A DNA stretch of 8,172 bases from positions 4,247 to 12,418 of the forward strand of contig JAIDJD010000312.1 in the NCBI GenBank assembly GCA_029052375.1. The letters are read 5' to 3'. The translations under genes and the position numbers were made by a program. The DNA comes from Duncaniella sp. (lineage in GTDB: Bacteria > Bacteroidota > Bacteroidia > Bacteroidales > Muribaculaceae). Below, piece after piece: positions 1-6,038 of the stretch. Under the pieces are notes generated by a model. The model had not been told where the DNA came from. It did not search any database and saw only the letters and a program-made list of their open reading frames with translations. How positions within the stretch are numbered: the first letter of the stretch is position 1; the number at the start of each line of letters is the position of its first letter.

Positions 1-761
1 TTTTGTGTGTCCTGACGCGCGCCGGGCGCCCGCTGGGGCGCTCTGCGCCCCGGGGGCCCCCGGGGCGGCCCGCACGCGGGGCGCGCCGGACGCCGCCAGG
101 CAAGACGGCGCAGGGGAGCCGTGATGTCGCGCCCGCGGCGGATGCCCGAGCCGAAGAGAAAGCCTGCGACTATGCCTCCGATGTGGGCCGTCTCGCCCCC
201 GGCGTTGTCGCCCGTGACACCTATGGCCACAAGGGCTATAGTCACAACAGCTATCCACTTCAGCCTGATGCCGCCCACAAAGAGCAGGCGCATCTCGAAG
301 TCGGGCATCATGACGGCCGTGGCCGTCACTATGGCCATCACCGCCGCCGAAGAGCCTATCAGCCGGCCGGCGCTGAAACCGAGCACAGGCAGGCCCATAT
401 AAGTGGCCACGAAGAGCAGGGCGCCGGCCAGCCCGCCGTAGAGGTAGAGGACCAGCAGCTGTCCCTGCGAACAGCGCAGCAGGAATATGGAGCCGAACCA
501 GTAGAGCCACACCATATTGAAGAACAGATGGAAGACGTCATACTGGGCAAACATATATGTCAGCAGCGTCCACGGAGCCCTTGCCAGGGCCGCCGGAGAG
601 CCGGGCAGCTCCACCATCGAAAGCACCCTGGGCAGCACATCGCTCGCCCCCGCGAAGAGGCCGACGATGACGGCAACCCTGAGCAGGAAGAAGACAACGG
701 CGTTGACGGCGATGAGGCGCACCGTCATGGCCGAGCCGCGGAGGGTGTCAATAACCCCCAT
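1..761 (-). CDS. Rhomboid family intramembrane serine protease (second of tandem pair, 3' end cut by window edge)
   Basis: Rhomboids cleave transmembrane substrates inside the inner membrane with a Ser-His dyad. I translated the minus strand from the ATG at 759-761; the frame stays open for 253 codons to the window edge, so the C-terminus is missing. Visible hallmarks are the TM2 motif with H78 and N82 (FHLFFNMVWLYWFG), the catalytic serine S138 in a GSSA motif in place of the usual GASG, and the catalytic histidine H193 in AHIGG. Hydrophobic segments lie near residues 14-38, 66-95, 101-125, 132-152, 166-183 and 189-205. The start overlaps the end of the upstream rhomboid gene by 14 bp, which suggests coupled translation; the purine run GGGGAGGAGGGGG lies just upstream. 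After about residue 207 the tail becomes rich in Arg, Pro, Ala and Gly, encoded by extremely GC-rich DNA. The family call is firm; substrate is unknown. Confidence 0.88.
   Translation of the reverse strand, partial: MGVIDTLRGSAMTVRLIAVNAVVFFLLRVAVIVGLFAGASDVLPRVLSMVELPGSPAALARAPWTLLTYMFAQYDVFHLFFNMVWLYWFGSIFLLRCSQGQLLVLYLYGGLAGALLFVATYMGLPVLGFSAGRLIGSSAAVMAIVTATAVMMPDFEMRLLFVGGIRLKWIAVVTIALVAIGVTGDNAGGETAHIGGIVAGFLFGSGIRRGRDITAPLRRLAWRRPARPACGPPRGPPGRRAPQRAPGARQDTQ
35..67. repeat. Extreme GC palindrome inside the rhomboid tail
   Basis: Bases 46-67 form a perfect 22-bp palindrome made only of G and C. It overlaps an alternative hairpin whose arms are GGGGCGC (35-41) and GCGCCCC (45-51) with a TCT loop. 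Both lie inside the open reading frame of the second rhomboid, in its Arg/Pro-rich tail. The structure is direct observation; any function is unknown. Confidence 0.8.
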
Positions 762-1530
762 AGCCCCCTCCTCCCCTGTTGAAGGTGCCGCGGCGCTTCC
801 AGTAGAGCATTATCAGGAAGCCGAATATCATGCCGCCGAGGTGGGCGAAGTGGGCCACGCCGTCGGGACGTCCGGCCGCCTCGCTGAGACCTATGAGCAG
901 TTCGATGACACACATACCCGCCACCATCCACTTGGCCTTGACGGGCACCGGTATGAAGAAGAGATAGAGAGGAGCGTTGGGATAGAGCATACCGAAGGCA
1001 AGCAGGATGCCGTAGACGGCGCCCGAGGCTCCGATGGTCACGAAGCTGTTGAGCCACCCGCTCACCATAGCCTGGCCCTGCGGATTGGACATCATCTGGC
1101 GCAGGCCCTCGCGCGCCTCCGGAAAGTCGATGCCGTTCATGTTGGCTATCAGAGGCACAAAGGTGTTCTCCCACGTCAGCGCCCACACCAGCTCCTGTAT
1201 CAGGCCCGCGCCTATGCCGCAGGAGAGATAGTAGAAGAGAAAGCGTGCGCTGCCCATGGTTCGCTCGAGCGTCATGCCGAACATCCAGAGCGAGAACATA
1301 TTGAAGAAGATGTGGGCGAAGCTCTGGGTGGAGTGCATGAACATATACGTCAGCAGCTGCGCCATATTGAAGTCCGAAGCACCGAAGAAGTGCAGGCCGC
1401 CGAAGGCCTCGAGCGAGGCGCCGAGCCTGCGCGGAAGCACAAACATCGCCAGCCACACTATCAGATTGATGATGATGAGATTCTTGGTCACCGGGGGCAT
1501 CTGGGCAAAGAAAGAGCCTCTTGACTGCAT
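748..1530 (-). CDS. Rhomboid family intramembrane serine protease (first of tandem pair)
   Basis: This is a complete rhomboid protease of 260 residues, acting in the inner membrane. The catalytic serine is S169 in the canonical GASG motif, followed by AVYGILLAFG. The catalytic histidine is H230 in HFAHLGG. H73 and N77 (AHIFFNM) form the oxyanion-side motif of TM2. A long L1-like loop with the usual pre-TM2 motif and a hydrophilic insert at about 117-160 are also seen. The start is ATG at 1528-1530 (MQSRGSFFAQMPPVTKN); an in-frame ATG 16 codons upstream lies in AT-rich promoter-like DNA and gives a non-family extension, while MPPVTKN at 1500 is another option. The protein ends in a Gly/Tyr tail (NRGGGGYGGY) whose DNA also supplies the purine run before the next gene. 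It is the first gene of a two-rhomboid unit, separated from the upstream gene by a terminator-like hairpin. Confidence 0.93.
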   Translation of the reverse strand: MQSRGSFFAQMPPVTKNLIIINLIVWLAMFVLPRRLGASLEAFGGLHFFGASDFNMAQLLTYMFMHSTQSFAHIFFNMFSLWMFGMTLERTMGSARFLFYYLSCGIGAGLIQELVWALTWENTFVPLIANMNGIDFPEAREGLRQMMSNPQGQAMVSGWLNSFVTIGASGAVYGILLAFGMLYPNAPLYLFFIPVPVKAKWMVAGMCVIELLIGLSEAAGRPDGVAHFAHLGGMIFGFLIMLYWKRRGTFNRGGGGYGGY

Positions 1531-1575
1531 AAGCTTATCTTGAATTAGCGTGTTCGATTTAAATATAACAACCAA

Positions 1576-1583
1576 CAAAATTA
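1576..1583 (-). promoter_or_regulatory. Possible -7 promoter box for the rhomboid pair
   Basis: On the minus strand these bases read TAATTTTG, matching the Bacteroidetes -7 consensus TAnnTTTG. Transcription from here would give a leader of about 40 nt to the ATG at 1530. No TTG is found at the right distance upstream, because that position falls inside the hairpin at 1585-1612. This is therefore only half a promoter, and a weaker TATATTTA box slightly downstream is an alternative. Confidence 0.35.
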
Positions 1584-1584
1584 C

Positions 1585-1612
1585 AAAATCCCCCGGACAT
1601 CCGGGGGATTTT
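1585..1612 (-). terminator. Intrinsic terminator-like hairpin after the pectinesterase gene
   Basis: The arms at 1585-1597 and 1600-1612 pair perfectly over 13 bp with a 2-base loop; the core is CCCCCGGA against TCCGGGGG, flanked by an A/T-rich base. On the minus strand the hairpin follows the pectinesterase stop by about 43 bp and is followed by ATTTTGTAATTTTG, a moderate T-rich tail. The plus strand also has a good T-rich tail (ATTTTAATACTTTTT), so the element could work in both directions. Confidence 0.75.
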
Positions 1613-1655
1613 AATACTTTTTATGAAGCTGATGCAGAAGACAGGAGGCTGACCC

Positions 1656-3155
1656 TCACTTCTTCGCGGGGTCCCATCCGCCGAGCACCCATGACGGGGT
1701 GCGGTAGAGGTCTATGAGAGCCTTGTCTCTCTCGGGGTCGAGCACACGCGAGCCGGGGGCACGGCGCGAGGTGTCGGCAGGCTTGCCGTCAGAGAGATTG
1801 ACCGAGCCGGCCTCCCAGTAGCGGACATAGGTGTTGCCCTCCTTCTCGAGACCGCTCCACCCCTCGGGCTGTATGCCGTCGAGACGGCAGTCTATGAGCA
1901 CAAACTCGGCGTTGGGATACGTGCCGTTGGTACGGGCAAAGACCGCCCTGTCTCCCTTGCCTATCATCGTGCAGTCTACGAAAACGTCGCCGTGGCACGA
2001 AGAGCCGTTGCGGATATATGCAAACGGGCCTGTCGTAACAATGGTGCAGTCTTTGAAGAAGGCGGGGCCGCGGCCAAGCACAGTGTCGCCATGTCCTTCA
2101 AGGCGGCACCCCTTGAAGTATGCCGAGCCATTGGACTGCAGGGCGTCGCCCGAGCCGATGATGGTGACATCCTCGAGATACATACGGCCGCCGTTGAGCA
2201 GGAGCCCCTCGGCCTGGCCGGTGACGGTGGTTGCGACAGTGAAATTCTTGAGCGTGAGGTCTGTGCAATGGTCTGCGGCAAATGCGGCACGGCGCGAGGG
2301 AAAGGTGCCGAGCCACTCGTTGGTGCTGACATCGGCGGGATGGGGATTGAACACCTCATTGTTGGGATAGTGGACATAGACACCCTCGCGGCTCTCGCCC
2401 TCGATAGTGAGGTTGGTCTTGTTGCGGAAGTATATCAGCTCCTCGTAGTCGCCGTTCCTGATGTATATCTTCCACGGCTCGGCGCTGAAGTCGGGCACAT
2501 GGTCGAGGGCTCCCTGGAGGGTAAGGAAGTCGCCCGAACCGTCGCGGGCCACCGTAAGCTCGCGGCGTTCAGCGGCAGGAGCTTCGGGGCGCGTCCTGAA
2601 GCGCCATCCGTCCTTCTTGGTTATACCCTTGAACTTACCCTTGGCGAGGGTGAAGGCCGAGGCGGGGACGGTGACATAATACTCACGTCCGTACCGGAGC
2701 AGGTTGTGGTGAGGATAGATCTCTGCGGTGTCGCCCGAGAGCATCACGGGATAGAAGTGAAATCCGTCTGTGAATCCGCCTATTATGGTCAGCTGATAGC
2801 GCGAGGTGTCGCGCGCGGCAGTGCCTGACGGCGTGCCGGGCACACAGGTGGCGTTGGTCTGCCGCGGAGCGAAGTAGTTGTAAGGCTCCATGGTATAGGG
2901 AGCCTTGGCGAGCTTTGTCGGCTCTGTCGGTCCTGCCGGGACTGACAGGTCGAGCGAGTCGACCTGAGTGTCTGTCTCGGCGTCGAAGATGCGTATCACG
3001 CCGGAAGAGCCGAGCGTCGGAGCCGAAGGGAAACAGATGGTGAGACGTGTGTCAGGCGAGACCTCGGCTCCGGGAGCGGGCCACACCTCGGGCAAAGCGG
3101 CCGCTGCCACAGCGGCCGCCGACCCTGCCAGAATGCAAGTGACGATTTTTTTCAT
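1656..3155 (-). CDS. Secreted pectinesterase (CE8 family) with N-terminal Ig-like domain
   Basis: Pectin methylesterases remove methyl groups from homogalacturonan, opening it to lyases and hydrolases. The 499-residue product starts with a signal peptide (MKKIVTCILAGSAAAVAAAA, cut near residue 20) and lacks a lipobox, so it is probably periplasmic or secreted. Residues about 22-190 resemble a bacterial Ig-like domain (PAPGAEVSPDTRLTICF at the start, ending in WRFRT). The right-handed beta-helix follows from about 198 (LTVARDGSGDFLTLQGAL). CE8 landmarks are GDYEE at 235-239, Q314 in QAEGLL, the first Asp D337 in GSGDALQ, the second Asp D357 in GHGDTVLG, and an Arg at 408 (FARTNGTYP) aligned with the LGRPW arginine; PEGW is at 430-433. 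The Gln that normally precedes the first Asp (QDTL) is Gly here, and DFIFG is DTVLG. The protein is a divergent but probably active CE8 member. No SusC/SusD genes are in view. Confidence 0.88.
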   Translation of the reverse strand: MKKIVTCILAGSAAAVAAAALPEVWPAPGAEVSPDTRLTICFPSAPTLGSSGVIRIFDAETDTQVDSLDLSVPAGPTEPTKLAKAPYTMEPYNYFAPRQTNATCVPGTPSGTAARDTSRYQLTIIGGFTDGFHFYPVMLSGDTAEIYPHHNLLRYGREYYVTVPASAFTLAKGKFKGITKKDGWRFRTRPEAPAAERRELTVARDGSGDFLTLQGALDHVPDFSAEPWKIYIRNGDYEELIYFRNKTNLTIEGESREGVYVHYPNNEVFNPHPADVSTNEWLGTFPSRRAAFAADHCTDLTLKNFTVATTVTGQAEGLLLNGGRMYLEDVTIIGSGDALQSNGSAYFKGCRLEGHGDTVLGRGPAFFKDCTIVTTGPFAYIRNGSSCHGDVFVDCTMIGKGDRAVFARTNGTYPNAEFVLIDCRLDGIQPEGWSGLEKEGNTYVRYWEAGSVNLSDGKPADTSRRAPGSRVLDPERDKALIDLYRTPSWVLGGWDPAKK

Positions 3156-3195
3156 GGTTTGTGCAGTTGAATGTGACGTAAAGAATAGTGTGGTA

Positions 3196-3226
3196 CAAAT
3201 TTAACAAATCATACGCTAATATACAA
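3196..3226 (-). promoter_or_regulatory. Bacteroidetes-type promoter of the pectinesterase gene
   Basis: On the minus strand a TTG (plus-strand 3224-3226) is followed after exactly 20 bp by TAAATTTG (3196-3203), matching the -33 and -7 elements of the Bacteroidetes primary sigma factor. The transcript would start near 3190, giving a leader of about 35 nt before the ATG at 3155. The location in AT-rich DNA supports it. Confidence 0.7.
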
Positions 3227-3432
3227 GCCATCAACCATATCATTGCACAAAAAATGGCAAACAATTCCCAGGGCCGTAGGCCCGTATTTATGAGCAGCCC
3301 ACATAAGCGTTGAAGACGCGCAATGGGGGACCAAGGCGTCTGGAGAACCGAGCCTTGGAGAGGCGCGTCTATGATAATCAAATCGGCATAAACCAACCGC
3401 GCACCCGCAGACATGAACACCCTCGCGAATAA
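3227..3432. other. Intergenic block between divergent promoters, holding a compound inverted repeat and a mini-hairpin
   Basis: This stretch lies upstream of both divergent promoters, so it is not in the leader of either gene. It contains GGGCC-GTA-GGCCC (3271-3283) and a compound inverted repeat with outer arms AGACGCGC (3314-3321) and GCGCGTCT (3363-3370) and inner arms CCAAGGC (3331-3337) and GCCTTGG (3352-3358). The loop (3338-3351) can pair further (CTGG against CCGA around AGAA). I see no tRNA or convincing coding sequence. It may be a dispersed intergenic repeat, a regulator-binding region or a small structured RNA; I cannot tell which. Confidence 0.5.
3314..3370. repeat. Compound inverted repeat (nested 8-bp and 7-bp arms)
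   Basis: The outer arms AGACGCGC and GCGCGTCT and the inner arms CCAAGGC and GCCTTGG pair perfectly. They are separated by asymmetric internal segments of 9 and 4 bases (3322-3330 and 3359-3362). The nested arrangement would fold as a long interrupted hairpin on either strand. It has no T-tract and lies outside both predicted transcripts. Confidence 0.7.
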
Positions 3433-3466
3433 TTTTTGCTCGGGACTGGAATTTTTTGTATTTTTG
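3433..3466 (+). promoter_or_regulatory. Bacteroidetes-type promoter of the DUF5106-led operon
   Basis: TTTTTG at 3433-3438 is followed by 20 bp and then TATTTTTG at 3459-3466, matching the TTTG / TAnnTTTG promoter of Bacteroidetes with standard spacing. The transcript would begin near 3473 and have a leader of about 33 nt before the ATG at 3506. This argues against the in-frame ATG at 3413, which lies upstream of the promoter. Confidence 0.75.
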
Positions 3467-3477
3467 TGTCTGTTATG

Positions 3478-3490
3478 CGGGCCCAGCCCG
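3478..3490 (+). promoter_or_regulatory. Small GC hairpin in the 5' leader of the DUF5106 gene
   Basis: CGGGC (3478-3482) and GCCCG (3486-3490) pair around a CCA loop. The hairpin falls between the predicted transcript start (about 3473) and the ATG at 3506, so it would sit near the 5' end of the mRNA. It may stabilise the transcript or affect translation; no ligand or class is recognised. Confidence 0.35.
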
Positions 3491-3505
3491 GGAATCTTTA
3501 CACAT

Positions 3506-4393
3506 ATGAATACAAAAGTTCTGATTGTCAGCCTGATGATGGTCTTGAGCGGATGGCTCGGGGCCAAGGCTGACACATACTTCCAGTATCCGATAGTCCC
3601 CGACTCAATCACCACATTCCAGGCTCGATGCGACTATCTCGCCGACCACTTCTTTGACTTCTGCGACTTCTCCCGCTCGTTCTCCAACCGCCAGCGCATG
3701 GGCGAGGAGATCAAAGTCTATCTTACGCTCATCTCCAACGCCAACGCCCGCAAGGGAGCCGAAGGAGCCCGCGCCCTGATGAAAAAGCTCGAGAAACAGC
3801 CCGCAGAACAGCTCTACGTGGCCGAGCTGGCCGAAGGCTCGCTCTACGGCGACACAGCCCAGTACTGGCTGGACCACATCTACCTCCCCTTTGCCGAGGC
3901 CATCGCCGCCAACAAGCGCATAGGCAAAGCCGAAAAGTCGCGCTACGAACACCAGGCCAAACTGCTGCGCAACTCCACGGTGGGCGGCCAGGTTCCCGAT
4001 ATGCCCTACACCAAGGCCGACGGCACCACCTCGCACATCAAGGCCGACACAGCCCAGGTAGTGCTCATCTTCTTCAACGACCCCGGCTGCAGCGACTGCT
4101 TCATGGCCCGCGTCAGGCTCAACGCCGACATCTCCATCTCAGACCTCATCCGCGAGGGCAAGCTCAAGGTGGTATCCATCTCTCTCTGCGACCCCGACGA
4201 CGAGTGGAAAAAGTATGCCTCCGAGCTCCCCGAGACATGGACCACCGGCGCCGCCCCCGACGCAGACCTCACATTCGACCTCCGCTCGGGCACACCCGAC
4301 TTCTATATCCTCGACAGCCGCCACCGCATATGGTACAAGCACCTCGACATCGACCAGGTGCTCGACGTGGCCCGACAGCTCAAGAAAAGATAG
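3506..4393 (+). CDS. Exported DUF5106 / thioredoxin-like protein
   Basis: The 295-residue product has a signal peptide (about 1-22, MNTKVLIVSLMMVLSGWLGA then KA before DTYFQYP) and so is probably periplasmic. Residues about 28-150 match the DUF5106 pattern seen in Bacteroidales (YPIVPDSITTFQARCDYLADHF, shown in part), a mostly helical domain. From about 160 (GGQVPDMPYTKADG) a thioredoxin-like fold follows: the strand VVLIFFNDPGC leads to the redox motif C195-S-D-C198, and the cis-Pro loop is GTPDFYILD with P264. It resembles TlpA/ResA-type proteins but with CSDC in place of a typical WCxxC. The likely role is thiol-disulfide exchange on an unknown envelope partner. The start at 3506 is chosen because it begins a proper signal peptide downstream of a good promoter. 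It heads a gene series with DoxX, MnmA and a bifunctional nuclease. Confidence 0.85.
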   Translation: MNTKVLIVSLMMVLSGWLGAKADTYFQYPIVPDSITTFQARCDYLADHFFDFCDFSRSFSNRQRMGEEIKVYLTLISNANARKGAEGARALMKKLEKQPAEQLYVAELAEGSLYGDTAQYWLDHIYLPFAEAIAANKRIGKAEKSRYEHQAKLLRNSTVGGQVPDMPYTKADGTTSHIKADTAQVVLIFFNDPGCSDCFMARVRLNADISISDLIREGKLKVVSISLCDPDDEWKKYASELPETWTTGAAPDADLTFDLRSGTPDFYILDSRHRIWYKHLDIDQVLDVARQLKKR

Positions 4394-4423
4394 CCTCTCC
4401 CCCACCCCCACACCACCGAAGCC

Positions 4424-4927
4424 ATGCTATACTCACCGATCACCGACTGTTTCCTGAAACTCACGGGATACACCTACACCAACCTGGGGCGCCTCTTCAT
4501 GCGCCTCTTTGTCGGCATCATGCTGCTGCAGTTCGGCATCCGCCACATGGTACACTTCGAAGCCCTCGCCCCGGGATTCCCGGCCGTCCTCGGGATGACC
4601 TCCACGACATCCCTGGTGGCGATGATAATAATTGAGACCGTCTGCTCGCTGCTCATCATGACGGGCTTCCTGACGCGCCTCTCCACCATCCCGCCCATAG
4701 CCGCGATGTGCGTGGCCGAATACTACATCCTCCACGACATGGTCCCCAACCTGCCCATCTACGGACTGGACAGCACAGACCCCGGCTACCTGCCCATAAT
4801 GTTCATAGGCATCTACATATGGATGCTCATCGCAGGCCCCGGCAAGATTTCGCTTGACTACTTCATATCGCTCTACGTCATCAACCTCAGGGGCAAGGAC
4901 GAGGAGGAAGAACTCGAGGATGTATGA
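4424..4927 (+). CDS. DoxX family membrane protein
   Basis: This is a 167-residue inner-membrane protein with four hydrophobic segments at about 22-42, 63-83, 88-106 and 122-139, the size and layout of DoxX-family proteins. Motifs fitting the family are LGRLFMRLFVGIMLLQFGIRH in the first helix (shown here to residue 41), the second-helix acidic residue in IIIETVCSLLIMTGFLTRL, and a short helix after PGYLPIMF. The tail is strongly acidic (GKDEEEELEDV). DoxX members have been linked to redox or sulfur metabolism, for example as a subunit of thiosulfate:quinone oxidoreductase in Acidianus, but the role of this branch is not known. It follows the thioredoxin-like gene after 30 bp and overlaps the possible early start of mnmA, so the genes are probably co-transcribed. 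Confidence 0.8.
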   Translation: MLYSPITDCFLKLTGYTYTNLGRLFMRLFVGIMLLQFGIRHMVHFEALAPGFPAVLGMTSTTSLVAMIIIETVCSLLIMTGFLTRLSTIPPIAAMCVAEYYILHDMVPNLPIYGLDSTDPGYLPIMFIGIYIWMLIAGPGKISLDYFISLYVINLRGKDEEEELEDV

Positions 4928-4931
4928 CGCC

Positions 4932-6011
4932 ATGGAGATAGCCGCACTCATATCCGGAGGCGTAGACAGCGCCGTGGCTGTCCACCGCCTCGCAGAGCAG
5001 GGCCACAGGCCCCACCTCTTCTATATCCGCATCGGTCTCGACGACGGGCGCGGAGACTGTGCCGCGGACGAGGACATCGAGATGTGCCAGGTGATAGCCC
5101 GGCGCTACGGACTCCCCTTCGACGTGGTCTCGCTCCACGACGAATACTGGCAGTACGTCATGGAGTATGCCCTCGACACCGTCCGCCGCGGGCTGACGCC
5201 CAACCCCGACGTGATGTGCAACCGCATCATCAAGTTCGGATTCTTCGACGAGCGGTGGGGCGGCGGCTTTGACCGCATAGCCACGGGCCACTACGCCACC
5301 ACCATCGAGGAGGACGGCCTCACGTGGCTCGGGACAGCCCCCGACCCCGTCAAGGACCAGACAGACTTTCTCTGCCGCATCACATACCGCCAGCTCTCGC
5401 GCCTGATGTTCCCCATAGGAGACCTGCCCAAGGCAGAGGTGCGCAGGATAGCCGTCGAGCAGAACCTCCCCAACGCCTTCCGCCGCGACAGCCAGGGGAT
5501 ATGCTTTCTCGGCAAAATCAACTACAACGACTTCCTCCGCCGCCACCTCGGAGAGGCCCCCGGCCCCATAGTAGAGATAGAGACCGGGCGCAAGATAGGC
5601 GAGCACAGGGGCGTGTGGTTCCACACCATAGGCCAGCGCAAGGGCCTCGGCCTCAGCGGCGGCCCCTGGTTTGTGGTCAAGAAGAACATCCCCGACAGGG
5701 TGCTGTATGTCTCGCGCGGATACGACACCGACAAGCAATACGGCCACACCCTGCACCTCGAAGAGACAGAGTGGCTGACACGCGACCCCTGGCCCGGAGA
5801 GTGCCGCGGGGCCGCCGTCGCCTTCAAGAACCGCCATACCCCGCAGTTTCTCCCCGCATCGCTCACACGCGTCAGCCCAGGCGAATACGTACTGGAAAGC
5901 CCCGAGCCGGTCCAGGGCATAGCCCCGGGACAGTTTGCCGTCATATACACCCCGGACCGCCGCATCTGCCTCGGCAGCGGCGTCATCACGGGGCGCAACG
6001 TTATGTTGTGA
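4932..6011 (+). CDS. mnmA: tRNA-specific 2-thiouridylase MnmA
   Basis: MnmA activates U34 of Lys, Glu and Gln tRNAs with ATP and inserts sulfur to give 2-thiouridine, working in the cytoplasm with a persulfide sulfur donor. The 359-residue product has the PP-loop SGGVDS at 8-13, the first catalytic Cys C96 in NPDVMCN, GHYA at 119-122, and the second catalytic Cys C191 in DSQGICFLG. The central domain (WFHTIGQRKGLGLSGGPW, about 229-246) and the C-terminal beta-barrel (about 290-359) are complete. I chose ATG 4932 (MEIAALISGGVDS) because family members begin directly before the PP-loop strand; ATG 4920 (MYDAMEIAAL) is possible and would overlap the DoxX stop by 8 bp. Bacteroidales often carry two mnmA paralogues, and this resembles the shorter type. 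Confidence 0.93.
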   Translation: MEIAALISGGVDSAVAVHRLAEQGHRPHLFYIRIGLDDGRGDCAADEDIEMCQVIARRYGLPFDVVSLHDEYWQYVMEYALDTVRRGLTPNPDVMCNRIIKFGFFDERWGGGFDRIATGHYATTIEEDGLTWLGTAPDPVKDQTDFLCRITYRQLSRLMFPIGDLPKAEVRRIAVEQNLPNAFRRDSQGICFLGKINYNDFLRRHLGEAPGPIVEIETGRKIGEHRGVWFHTIGQRKGLGLSGGPWFVVKKNIPDRVLYVSRGYDTDKQYGHTLHLEETEWLTRDPWPGECRGAAVAFKNRHTPQFLPASLTRVSPGEYVLESPEPVQGIAPGQFAVIYTPDRRICLGSGVITGRNVML

Positions 6012-6038
6012 AACCTCCCTCCCCAATCCCCCCACACG

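Noticed and set aside
3..782. Long plus-strand open frame of 259 codons
   Set aside because: It is the antisense of the second rhomboid, which has all catalytic motifs; the frame is open because of the GC content and its product is low-complexity.
1992..2828. Plus-strand open frame of 278 codons inside the pectinesterase gene
   Set aside because: It is antisense to the CE8 beta-helix coding region and shows no family motifs.
3271..3283. GGGCC-GTA-GGCCC as an intrinsic terminator
   Set aside because: The stem is only 5 bp, no T-tract follows directly, and no gene ends nearby.
3413..3505. Upstream start (ATG 3413) for the DUF5106 gene
   Set aside because: It lies upstream of a strong promoter and would hide the signal peptide that begins at 3506.
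3052..3615. Minus-strand open frame of 187 codons spanning the intergenic region
   Set aside because: It runs through two promoters, the inverted repeat and both flanking genes; the product has no domain pattern.
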